A stretch of DNA of 64,000 nt from Pseudomonas baltica (GTDB taxonomy: Bacteria; Pseudomonadota; Gammaproteobacteria; Pseudomonadales; Pseudomonadaceae), in assembly GCF_014235765.1 (NCBI RefSeq), contig NZ_JACMYH010000001.1:1488001-1552000 (forward strand), in the 5' to 3' direction. The position numbers and the translations under genes are program-made. The notes beneath the pieces were generated by a model, which saw nothing but the letters and a program-made list of their open reading frames with translations, searched no databases and had not been told where the DNA came from. This document shows positions 17,571 through 27,006 of the stretch, piece by piece (the stretch's first letter is position 1; each line of letters begins with the position of its first letter).

Positions 17571-17879
17571 TTACTCGGCTGCCGGACTTCTGGATTCGTT
17601 ATGGCCCAGGTCGCGCTCGGGATCGATCAGGTCACGGATGCGCTGCTTGAGCACCTTGGCCTCGGGAAAACCACCGTCGGCCTTGCGCTCCCAGACCTGC
17701 ACGCCGTCGCAGGTGATGAGAAAGCGACCGCCACTGGCGGGCGCCAACGCCACCTGCCCCAGGTCCTCGCCAAAAGTGCTGAGCAGCTCCTGGGCCAGCC
17801 ACGCGGCGCGCAGCAGCCATTGGCACTGTGTGCAATAGGTAATCACCACCTGAGGCTTGGATGCGATGGCTTCGCTCAT
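17571..17879 (-). CDS. SelT/SelW/SelH family (Rdx) protein
   Basis: A 102-residue thioredoxin-like protein of the Rdx family. It has the N-terminal CTQC redox pair (residues about 16-19) that replaces Cys-X-X-Sec of the eukaryotic selenoproteins, and the conserved strand-turn ASGGRFLITCDGVQVWERK with GGFPEAKVLKQRIRDLI. The partner and function are not known in bacteria. It overlaps the start of the upstream FimV-like gene by 4 bases, so the pair is co-translated. Confidence 0.85.
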   Translation of the reverse strand: MSEAIASKPQVVITYCTQCQWLLRAAWLAQELLSTFGEDLGQVALAPASGGRFLITCDGVQVWERKADGGFPEAKVLKQRIRDLIDPERDLGHNESRSPAAE

Positions 17880-20002
17880 GCTTCGTCCATCCGATTCAGC
17901 AACTGCCGGGCCGCCTGCTTGCAGGAGTCATCGCCTTCGCGCAGCAGTTCGTGCAAGAGCACGCTGGCTTCGCTGGTATCGCCGTCGTCGAGCAACTGCT
18001 GGGCCTGATCGAGTTTCTCCGCCGAAGCGTGCTGCAGTTCCAGGTCGTCGAAATCCACGGTCAGAGCATCCAGCTCGGGCAGGTCGCTGTCGGCGATGAA
18101 GCTGTCGAGGAAATCGTTGTCGATGTCGTCCTGAGTCTTCCCGGCCGGGGCCTCGTCCTGCTGGAGGAACGGCTCGTCTTCGACATCGGCGAAGTCGCTG
18201 AGGAACTGCTCGTCGGGCATCTCGAAGACTTCCGGCAGTTCGTTCAGATTGCTGGTGAACGACGGGTCCATCTCGACCTCGGGCGGTGTCTCGACGACCA
18301 CCGGCTTGCCTTTGGGCGACGGCGCATCATCGAATGGGCTGACCAACGCCCAATCGGCGTCCATGGACAGGTCATCGAGGTTGAGCTGGAATTCGTCTTC
18401 CTGGTCGCGCCGCGGGGTTGACCGAGCTGATGGCCCAGGCGCTGCCAGGTCGAGGTCGGGCAGCTCGAATTCCGGCTCGGGGTCCGGCTCAGGCTCAGGC
18501 TTCGGAGCGGGCTGCACCGACACTGCGGCTGCTGCAGTGGACGCCAGCGTCACTGCAGGCGCTGCCACTGCCAGTGATAGACCCGCGGTAGCGGTTGGCG
18601 TCGAAGCTGCTGGCGCGGGTTCGAGATTGGCGAAGCGGCTGCGTATCTCGGCCAGCGTCGCCGCGCTGAAGCCTGCAGCCAGCAACAGGCTTTCCTGTTC
18701 GGCAAATCCCTTGGCATTACCCTGCTGGCCCAGCACTTCGAGCATACGCACGCGCAGGTCGGTACGTTCTGGCTGCTTGGCCAGCCCGTCGCGCAGAATA
18801 CCCAGCGCTTCGTTGAAGCGGCCGTAGGCGATATAGATGCTTGCACCATCGAGGGCGTCGGTGGCTGTCGGTGTTTCACGGCGTACCACCGGCGCCGGCT
18901 CGGCACGCAGCGGCGCGGTGGCGGCCGCCACTGCAGCGGCCGGCACAGTGGCGACCGGCGCCGCGCGGACCGGCTGGGTAGCGACCGGCTCGAAGGCGTC
19001 CTGCAGCGCGGCCGACTTGCGCTGTCGCTGGCGGCGCAACAGCAGCAACAAGGCAATGATCAGCAGCAGTGCCGCAACCAGCGCCAGGATGTTCAACCAG
19101 CCACTGCCATCCTCCACCGGAGCCGGAGCCGGAGCCGGAGCCAGGGCCAGGGCCGGGGCCGGTGCTGGCGTGGCAACCGCTGCGGGTGGGGCAGATACAG
19201 GCGAAGGCGCAGGCGTTGCCGCAGCGGGTGCGGTTGCGGGAGCGACGGACGAATCGGCCTCGGCCGCAGGGGTTTCGGCCATGCGTGCCTGCAGCTGGGC
19301 AACCTGCTTGTCCTTGTCGGCTACCTGCGCCTCCAGGCTCTGCAGGCGCGCCTGCACCTCGTCGAAGCTCTTCTGCAGTTGCTGGTTCTCCAGGGCGGCG
19401 GCAGCCAGTTGCGCAGCGTCCTGCGCAGCGGCCTTGGCCGGCGCCTGTTTCGCAGGCTCACTGGCGCTCGGCGTGGGTGCACTCGCGGCTTTGGGCCTAG
19501 TGGGCGCTGCTGCAGGCTGCGCGCTGGCCTGCGTCGACTGTATGCGCTGCGGCGCGCGGTCGGCGAGGCCCGGCCCCATCCCCGGCGGGTCGAGCAATAC
19601 CGTGAAGGCACGCAGCAGCTGCCCATTCGGCCGGCCGACCTGAATCACGAAACTCATGAAGGGCTCGGTGACCACTTTGCTGGAGCTGACATGAATGACC
19701 TTGCGCCCGCCGCTGAAATCGGGCGAGAACTTGAGGTCGTTGAGGAAGAAACTGCGTTCCACCCCCGCCCTGGCGAACTCTTCGGCCGTCGCCAGGCTGG
19801 CACGGATGTCGTCCTGCTCCAGCCCTGCGGTGTCGAGCAAGGCGATATCGGCGCGAAACGGCTGGTTGAGCGATGAGCGCAGGGTCAGCTCGCCAAGGCC
19901 CAGCGCGGAGGCGGCTGTGGAATAGCACAGCGCCATGGCCCACACCGATGCCAGCAGACGACGTGAAGCAAACCTGGTACGCGACGGTATACGCACTTGC
20001 AT
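17876..20002 (-). CDS. FimV-like peptidoglycan-binding/TPR-motif protein
   Basis: A 708-residue inner-membrane protein. A signal peptide (to about residue 34) precedes the FimV N-terminal domain (LGLGELTLRSSLNQPFRADIALL). A predicted coiled coil is near 190-240 (ALENQQLQKSFDEVQARLQSLEAQ), then a Pro/Ala-rich linker, one membrane helix near 300-325 (ILALVAALLLIIALLLLL), and an acidic cytoplasmic part ending in a FimV C-terminal TPR-like domain (KLDQAQQLLDDGDTSEASVLLHELL). It is shorter than the canonical FimV of Pseudomonas and not next to truA, so it is probably a paralogue. The start at 20002 has AAGGGA upstream. Confidence 0.83.
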   Translation of the reverse strand: MQVRIPSRTRFASRRLLASVWAMALCYSTAASALGLGELTLRSSLNQPFRADIALLDTAGLEQDDIRASLATAEEFARAGVERSFFLNDLKFSPDFSGGRKVIHVSSSKVVTEPFMSFVIQVGRPNGQLLRAFTVLLDPPGMGPGLADRAPQRIQSTQASAQPAAAPTRPKAASAPTPSASEPAKQAPAKAAAQDAAQLAAAALENQQLQKSFDEVQARLQSLEAQVADKDKQVAQLQARMAETPAAEADSSVAPATAPAAATPAPSPVSAPPAAVATPAPAPALALAPAPAPAPVEDGSGWLNILALVAALLLIIALLLLLRRQRQRKSAALQDAFEPVATQPVRAAPVATVPAAAVAAATAPLRAEPAPVVRRETPTATDALDGASIYIAYGRFNEALGILRDGLAKQPERTDLRVRMLEVLGQQGNAKGFAEQESLLLAAGFSAATLAEIRSRFANLEPAPAASTPTATAGLSLAVAAPAVTLASTAAAAVSVQPAPKPEPEPDPEPEFELPDLDLAAPGPSARSTPRRDQEDEFQLNLDDLSMDADWALVSPFDDAPSPKGKPVVVETPPEVEMDPSFTSNLNELPEVFEMPDEQFLSDFADVEDEPFLQQDEAPAGKTQDDIDNDFLDSFIADSDLPELDALTVDFDDLELQHASAEKLDQAQQLLDDGDTSEASVLLHELLREGDDSCKQAARQLLNRMDEA

Positions 20003-20084
20003 GGGAATCCCTTGAAGACCGACATCCAATAACTTTATAGCCCGTACGGCCCACTTGCTCCAAGCGGGTGACGGCCCGTTGACT

Positions 20085-20522
20085 TCAGGATTTCTTTTCC
20101 AGATTCGCCAGGATGCGGCTGTGTACCCGCATGGCGGTGCTCAGTTCTTCTTCGTCGACCCCCATGAACAGCTCGGCACGCAAGGCGTTGGCGATGGTTT
20201 CGATCTGCTCGATGAGCGGCCGTGCGGGCGCGCACAGCGTGATCTTCTTGGCTCGACGGTCTTCGACCACGGCCTGGCGCTCGACCAGGCCCTGGGCTTC
20301 GAGACTGTCCAGCAAGCGTGCCAGGGTCGGCCCCTCGACGCCCACGCTCTGCGCCAGCTCGCGCTGGGTCGGCGCTTCGCCGAACCGCGCCAGGTGCAGC
20401 AGGACCAGCCAGCGCGCCTGCGACAATCCCAGGCCCGCCAGCCGACGGTCCAGTTCGGCCCGCCAGCCACGGGACATGTGCGCCAGCTGCATTCCGAAGC
20501 GATGTTGATCAGTTAACGGCAT
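20085..20522 (-). CDS. slyA: MarR/SlyA-family transcriptional regulator
   Basis: A 145-residue winged-helix dimer of the SlyA branch: FGMQLAHMSRGWRAELDRRL at the N-terminal dimer helices, a recognition region LAQSVGVEGPTLARLLDSLEAQGL, and a wing AVVEDRRAKKITL. The promoter region holds TTAGTCAGCTAA, close to the SlyA consensus TTAGCAAGCTAA, so autoregulation is likely. SlyA proteins counter-silence or repress membrane and oxidative-stress genes and respond to aromatic carboxylates. It is followed in the same direction by the FimV-like gene, with an 82-base gap. Confidence 0.85.
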   Translation of the reverse strand: MPLTDQHRFGMQLAHMSRGWRAELDRRLAGLGLSQARWLVLLHLARFGEAPTQRELAQSVGVEGPTLARLLDSLEAQGLVERQAVVEDRRAKKITLCAPARPLIEQIETIANALRAELFMGVDEEELSTAMRVHSRILANLEKKS

Positions 20523-20580
20523 AGATCTCTCTTGAAAAAACAGCCTTGCACAAGCAGCACATGCGTGAAGGTCGGAGCTG

Positions 20581-20600
20581 ATGATTAGTCAGCTAATCAT
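20581..20600. promoter_or_regulatory. SlyA/MarR operator-like palindrome
   Basis: Perfect 8-base arms ATGATTAG and CTAATCAT flank TCAG. The core TTAGTCAGCTAA matches 10 of 12 positions of the SlyA consensus. It lies 59 bases upstream of the slyA-like start and 45 bases downstream of the recQ stop. Confidence 0.65.
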
Positions 20601-20644
20601 GACCTTAGCCCACAGGCAAGACTCATGCCGAGTGGCAGCCTCGT

Positions 20645-22783
<2,139 letters not shown>

Positions 22784-23041
22784 GGGTCACTCCAGAAATC
22801 GTAAAACCACCCGGGCCGCACAGGCTGGATGAAAAGCGCTTTTGCCGCATCCGCCTTTGCGTAAGCGGGGGTTACCGCCCCGTGAACTCGGGGCCTGAGC
22901 GAAAGACCGCGGCAGTATACCCCAGTGCCAGCACCGCGGCGCAGCACCCGCCTATCCTGCCATTTCACCCCTTGGGTGGCGCACAGGGCCTAACAAGGCC
23001 TAGAATTCAGTATCCGCATAGTCTTCCAAGGTAACCTGTTA

Positions 23042-23629
23042 ATGTCCTTCGCCGAGCAACTGACCCGCCTGCAAGCCTTCCTCGACGCCGATGAGCTGCA
23101 TGACGAGGCGCTGGACTACGTCGCCGCCCATGGCTACCTGACCGCCCTCTCCATCTGTTCCGAAGAGGTGCCCGAGCGCGAGTGGATCGACGCCTTGTTC
23201 GCCGAGCCGCCGCACTACAGCGACGATGCCCAGCGCGAAGAGATCGAAGGCACGCTGATCCAGCTCAAGGCACATATCGCGCGCCAACTGGCCAGCGACG
23301 AGGAATTCGAGCTGCCATGCGACCTCGACCTCGGCGACGAGCCGGATGACTCCGACCTGCGCGGCTGGTGCATCGGCTTCATGGAAGGGGTATTCCTGCG
23401 CGAGGCCGCCTGGTTCGAAACCGCCGAAGACGAAGTCAGCGAGATGCTTCTGCCGATCATGGTCGGTTCCGGCCTGTTCGACGAGCAGCCGGAGTTTTCC
23501 GACATTGCCGCCGATGCCAATCTCATGGATGACATGATCGTGCAGATCCCCGAAGCGCTCACCGCCCTCTACCTGCTGTGCAACGCTCCGGACGAGAAAC
23601 CGGCCATCCTCAAGCCCCGTCATCACTAA
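23042..23629 (+). CDS. YecA/UPF0149-family protein
   Basis: A 195-residue acidic protein of the UPF0149 family, with the opening LTRLQAFLDADELHDEALDYVAAHGYLTALSI and the central RGWCIGFMEGVFLREAAWF. The C-terminal SEC-C zinc motif found in some YecA proteins is absent. The function is unknown. It lies between recQ and the ybaN-like gene, a block that I recognise from other Pseudomonas genomes. Confidence 0.85.
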   Translation: MSFAEQLTRLQAFLDADELHDEALDYVAAHGYLTALSICSEEVPEREWIDALFAEPPHYSDDAQREEIEGTLIQLKAHIARQLASDEEFELPCDLDLGDEPDDSDLRGWCIGFMEGVFLREAAWFETAEDEVSEMLLPIMVGSGLFDEQPEFSDIAADANLMDDMIVQIPEALTALYLLCNAPDEKPAILKPRHH

Positions 23630-23639
23630 GTCCTGCGCC

Positions 23640-24080
23640 ATGCGGCCGGCTCGGTCCGCCTGGCTGCGTTACCTGCTGTTGGGCATCGGCTGCATCAGCG
23701 TTGCACTCGGTGTCATCGGCATCTTCCTGCCGGTGATGCCCACTACCCCCTTTCTGCTCCTCGCCGCAGCGTGCTTCGCGCGAAGCTCGCCGCGCTTCCA
23801 TGCGTGGCTGCTCGGCCATCCGCAACTCGGCCCTTTGCTCAAGACCTACCTGGGCGGCGAAGGCATTCCGCGCAAAGCCAAGGTGCTGGCCATTGGTTCC
23901 ACGTGGGTCAGCATCGCAGTGTCCTGCTGGCTGGTGCCTTGGCCGTGGCTACGTGTGCTGCTCGTGGGCATCGCACTGGCAGTGACTGTCTATATTGCTC
24001 GTCTGAAGACAAGTGCCGTAAAGGGTCAGCGTCAGTTGGGCAATGATGTCGACGAACGGTCGACACTCGACAAAACCTGA
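23640..24080 (+). CDS. ybaN: YbaN-family inner membrane protein (DUF454)
   Basis: A 146-residue membrane protein with three hydrophobic segments. The diagnostic DUF454 core is LGVIGIFLPVMPTTPFLLLAAACFARSSPRFHAWLLGHPQLGP. It starts 10 bases after the upstream stop, so the two are likely co-transcribed. The function is unknown. Confidence 0.87.
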   Translation: MRPARSAWLRYLLLGIGCISVALGVIGIFLPVMPTTPFLLLAAACFARSSPRFHAWLLGHPQLGPLLKTYLGGEGIPRKAKVLAIGSTWVSIAVSCWLVPWPWLRVLLVGIALAVTVYIARLKTSAVKGQRQLGNDVDERSTLDKT

Positions 24081-24144
24081 ATGAAATCAAATGACTAATC
24101 TCATCTCCCGGAATGGATCAACGGTGATACACCCCGTATTCACT

Positions 24145-24184
24145 GTGACAATTTTCCGTCACTAACCGACTGCAATTTTCCGTC
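24145..24184. promoter_or_regulatory. Direct and inverted repeat in the lapE/aggA upstream region
   Basis: CAATTTTCCGTC occurs at 24149-24160 and 24173-24184, exactly 24 bases apart. The first copy is inside an inverted repeat, GTGAC, 8 bases, GTCAC (24145-24162). The regular spacing suggests a dimeric regulator's sites in the 392-base spacer upstream of the outer-membrane gene; the regulator is not identified. Confidence 0.4.
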
Positions 24185-24287
24185 TTCTCTCGCCTATGCC
24201 CCGCGACCCCCGAAAACGCTGGCGTTGCGCCTTCTTTATCGCCGAACCCCGCTCACACCGCGCGCCTCAGGAGCAGTGAAATCTATT

Positions 24288-24320
24288 TGCCATCATCGAA
24301 ACGAATGATGGCATAAGTGT
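24288..24320 (+). terminator. Hairpin with T-run in the lapE/aggA leader
   Basis: Arms TGCCATCAT and ATGATGGCA enclose an 8-base loop; TAAGTGTTTTTTG follows. It stands 150 bases upstream of the lapE/aggA start, so it could end transcription from the ybaN side or act as an attenuator in a long leader. Confidence 0.45.
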
Positions 24321-24472
24321 TTTTTGCTCTATATCATGTGAAAATTCCGTTGAACGCGCTGCTTTCGGCGCCTCGGTTGCGCTTGTTACAAACCCGAAAC
24401 GGACTTTTAAACGAGTTATTCGCCAACATTCTGGCGTCTGCACGACTTCACACATCACGGAGAAGCACCCGA

Positions 24473-25831
24473 ATGCGCGTTTTCACCCCCATCTGCAGCG
24501 CGATTTTGTTGGCCATGGCGTGCTCGCACGCGCAAGCCATGTCGCTCACCGAGGCGATCCAGAGCACCGTGGATAACCACCCTGAGTTGGCATCCAACAT
24601 CAACAGTCGCCTCGCCGCGGATGAGGACGTGAAGATCGCCCAGGGTGCCTACCGCCCCAGCGTCGATTTCGTTGCAGGCTACGGTCGCGAGCGTTCGGAC
24701 AACCTGAACACCCGCGCGCGCGGCAATCACAACAAGGAGACGCTGAACTACACCCAGTCCGAGTTGCGCCTGCGCCAGATGCTGTTCGACGGTTCCAGCG
24801 CCTCCAGTGAAGTCAGCCGGACCCGCTCCACCGCCACGTCGCGTGCCTACTATGTCCAGGCCACCGCCCAGGACCTGGCCCTGCGCGCCGTGCAGGTCTA
24901 CCTCGACGTACTGCGCAACCGTGAACTGGTCACTCTGGCCAAGAACAACCTGCAGGCGCACCTGCGCGTCAACGACCAGATCGGCCTGCGCAGCGAGCGC
25001 GGCGTGGGCAGCACCGCCGACGTCGACCAGTCGCGTGCTCGTCGCGCCCTGGCCGAGAACAACTACAACACCGCTCAGGTCAACCTGGCCGATGCCGAAG
25101 CTGCCTTCTTCAGCGCCGTGGGCCGCATGCCCGACGAACTGGAACCCCTGCCTTCGATGCGTGGCGAACTGCCGGCCGACCTGAACGCCGCCCGCCAGTC
25201 GATGATGGAAAACAATCCGTACCTCAAATCGGCCCAGGCCGACGTACAGGCTGCCGAAAGCCAGTACGCAGGCGCCAAGTCGGCGTTCTACCCACGGATC
25301 GACGCTGAACTGGCCACCGGTGCCAACAACAACCTGTCGGGCGAGCGCGGTCACAACAACACCGACTGGCGTGCCGGCGTGAGCATGAGCTACAACCTGT
25401 ACCGTGGCGGCAGCGACAAGGCTCGTCTGCAGGGCGATGCACATCGCATCAACCAGGCCATGGACATCCGCAACAATGCCCTGCGTCAGTTGAACGAGAA
25501 CATGGCGCTGTCGTGGAACGCGATGAAAAACGCCAGCACGCAGATTCCGTACGCCCGTGAATACGCCGAGACCACCACCCGCGTGCGAGCGGCCTACCAG
25601 GACCAGTTCGGCCTGGGCCAGCGTACCCTGCTCGACGTACTCGACAGCGAGAACGAGCTGTACACCGCCAACACCCGCTACGCCGAAGTGCGCTACACCG
25701 AGGAATACTCGATGTACCGCGTGCTCTCGAGCATGGGTGAGCTGCTGGCCAAGACCCGCGTCGTGCTGCCAGCCGAAGCCGTTGCCCTGAGCGAAGTGAA
25801 GAGCGAAGCGCGCCTGCCAGACATGCGCTGA
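24473..25831 (+). CDS. lapE: TolC-family outer membrane protein, LapE/AggA-like
   Basis: A 452-residue outer-membrane channel of the TolC superfamily (type I secretion). Residues 1-22 are a signal peptide ending AQA, then MSLTEAIQSTVDNHPELAS. Two repeats of long helices show the family signatures RLRQMLFDG, RSERGVGSTADVDQSRARRALAEN and the second-half VSMSYNLYRGGSDKARL with FGLGQRTLLDVLDSENELYTAN. The start has GGAG upstream. In P. putida a homologue next to recQ exports the adhesin LapA; here the recQ-yecA-ybaN-TolC order is the same, which is my basis for the name. The adhesin and its LapBC partners are not in the window. Confidence 0.8.
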   Translation: MRVFTPICSAILLAMACSHAQAMSLTEAIQSTVDNHPELASNINSRLAADEDVKIAQGAYRPSVDFVAGYGRERSDNLNTRARGNHNKETLNYTQSELRLRQMLFDGSSASSEVSRTRSTATSRAYYVQATAQDLALRAVQVYLDVLRNRELVTLAKNNLQAHLRVNDQIGLRSERGVGSTADVDQSRARRALAENNYNTAQVNLADAEAAFFSAVGRMPDELEPLPSMRGELPADLNAARQSMMENNPYLKSAQADVQAAESQYAGAKSAFYPRIDAELATGANNNLSGERGHNNTDWRAGVSMSYNLYRGGSDKARLQGDAHRINQAMDIRNNALRQLNENMALSWNAMKNASTQIPYAREYAETTTRVRAAYQDQFGLGQRTLLDVLDSENELYTANTRYAEVRYTEEYSMYRVLSSMGELLAKTRVVLPAEAVALSEVKSEARLPDMR

Positions 25832-25843
25832 TTGCCGCTCCGC

Positions 25844-25885
25844 CGAACCCCGTGCCCGCTCGTTCGCAGCCGGTCACGGGGTTCG
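25844..25885 (+). terminator. Hairpin after lapE/aggA, no U-tract
   Basis: Arms CGAACCCCGTG and CACGGGGTTCG (11 bp, perfect) enclose 20 bases. The hairpin is 13 bases after the stop and serves convergent genes (the quinone oxidoreductase ends at 25905). There is no T-run, so it may protect the mRNA end rather than terminate by itself. Confidence 0.5.
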
Positions 25886-25904
25886 CATGACGAAAGCCCT
25901 GGGC

Positions 25905-26867
25905 TCAGCTCAGGGTTTCGTCGATCACCAGTACCACCTTCCCGGAAATCTGATTGCTCGCCAGCGCTTCGAACGCCGCTTCGGCGTCGGCGATCGGAAA
26001 CGTCTTGGCCAACTGCGACTTCAAACGCCCTTCGGTGAACAATGGCCATACATGCTGGCCCAGGTCACTGAGCAGGTCGGCCTTGAACTGATCGTCACGG
26101 CTGCGCAAGGTGGAACCCTGCAGGCGCACCCGTTTGGTCAGCACCTTGGCCAGGTCGAACTGCGCCTCGCGACCGCCCATCAGGCCGATCATCACCCAGC
26201 GCCCGTCCAGTGCCACCACGTCCAGATTCAGCTCGCTGTAGTTGGCGCCGACCGGGTCGAGGATCACATTGAAGGGCCCCAGGTCCTTCAGCGCTTCAAG
26301 CCCGTCGCCGCGTACCACACCGCCCTGGGCGCCCAGCGCTTCGCAATAGGCCAGGCGCTCGGCGGAACCGACGCTGACCCAGGTCGGGTTGCCGAACGCC
26401 TTGCACAGCTGGATCGCCGCCGAGCCAATGCCACTGGCACCGGCATGCAGCAGGACCTTCTCGCCCGGCTGCAGGTCGGCCAGCTGGAACAGGTTCAGCC
26501 ACACCGTCGCGTAGACCTCGACGATGCCCGCGGCTTCGTGCAGGCTCAGCCCCTCGGGCACAGGCAGCACATGGCGGCCATCGACCACCACTTCTTCAGC
26601 CATGCCGCCACCAGCCAGCAAGGTGCAGACACGGTCGCCGACCTGCCAGGACGATCCCACGCCGACTTCGCTGATGACGCCCGCACATTCCAGGCCGAGG
26701 ATATCGCTGGCACCCGGCGGCGGCGGGTACAAGCCTGCGCGCTGCATCAGGTCGGCCCGATTGAGGCCGGCCGCGGCTACCCGAATCTTCACTTGACCCA
26801 CGTCACACGTCGGGCTCGGTTGTTCGAGCCACTCCACATGTCCTTCCACGCCTTGCAATGCCTTCAC
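25905..26867 (-). CDS. Zinc-independent NAD(P)H quinone oxidoreductase (medium-chain dehydrogenase family, PIG3-like)
   Basis: A 320-residue MDR-superfamily oxidoreductase. The N-terminal GroES-like domain has VKIRVAAAGLNRADLMQRAGLYPPPPGASDILGLECAG. The Rossmann motif is LLHAGASGIGSAAIQLCKAFG near 140-160, then the NADPH-loop pattern with VILDPVGANYSELNLDVVALDGRWV. The structural and catalytic zinc ligands of alcohol dehydrogenases are lacking, typical of quinone or enoyl reductases (PIG3 type). It is divergent from prc. Confidence 0.88.
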   Translation of the reverse strand: MKALQGVEGHVEWLEQPSPTCDVGQVKIRVAAAGLNRADLMQRAGLYPPPPGASDILGLECAGVISEVGVGSSWQVGDRVCTLLAGGGMAEEVVVDGRHVLPVPEGLSLHEAAGIVEVYATVWLNLFQLADLQPGEKVLLHAGASGIGSAAIQLCKAFGNPTWVSVGSAERLAYCEALGAQGGVVRGDGLEALKDLGPFNVILDPVGANYSELNLDVVALDGRWVMIGLMGGREAQFDLAKVLTKRVRLQGSTLRSRDDQFKADLLSDLGQHVWPLFTEGRLKSQLAKTFPIADAEAAFEALASNQISGKVVLVIDETLS

Positions 26868-26895
26868 GGTGCCTCCATAGTTGAGTCATGACTGA

Positions 26896-26921
26896 GCCCG
26901 ACGCCTTGGCGTCGGGCTTTT
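26896..26921 (+). terminator. Intrinsic terminator between the quinone oxidoreductase and prc
   Basis: A 10-bp perfect stem (GCCCGACGCC / GGCGTCGGGC, 2-base loop) is followed by TTTT on the plus strand. It lies in the divergent promoter region, so it ends plus-strand transcription antisense to the oxidoreductase gene, or attenuates prc. Confidence 0.65.
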
Positions 26922-27006
26922 CGCATTATGCGTCCGGCTTCAACGGAACCGGCGAATTCAAAGACGGCCTAATATGCGTGATCAATTGCCCCCACGTCGA
27001 ATCAGC

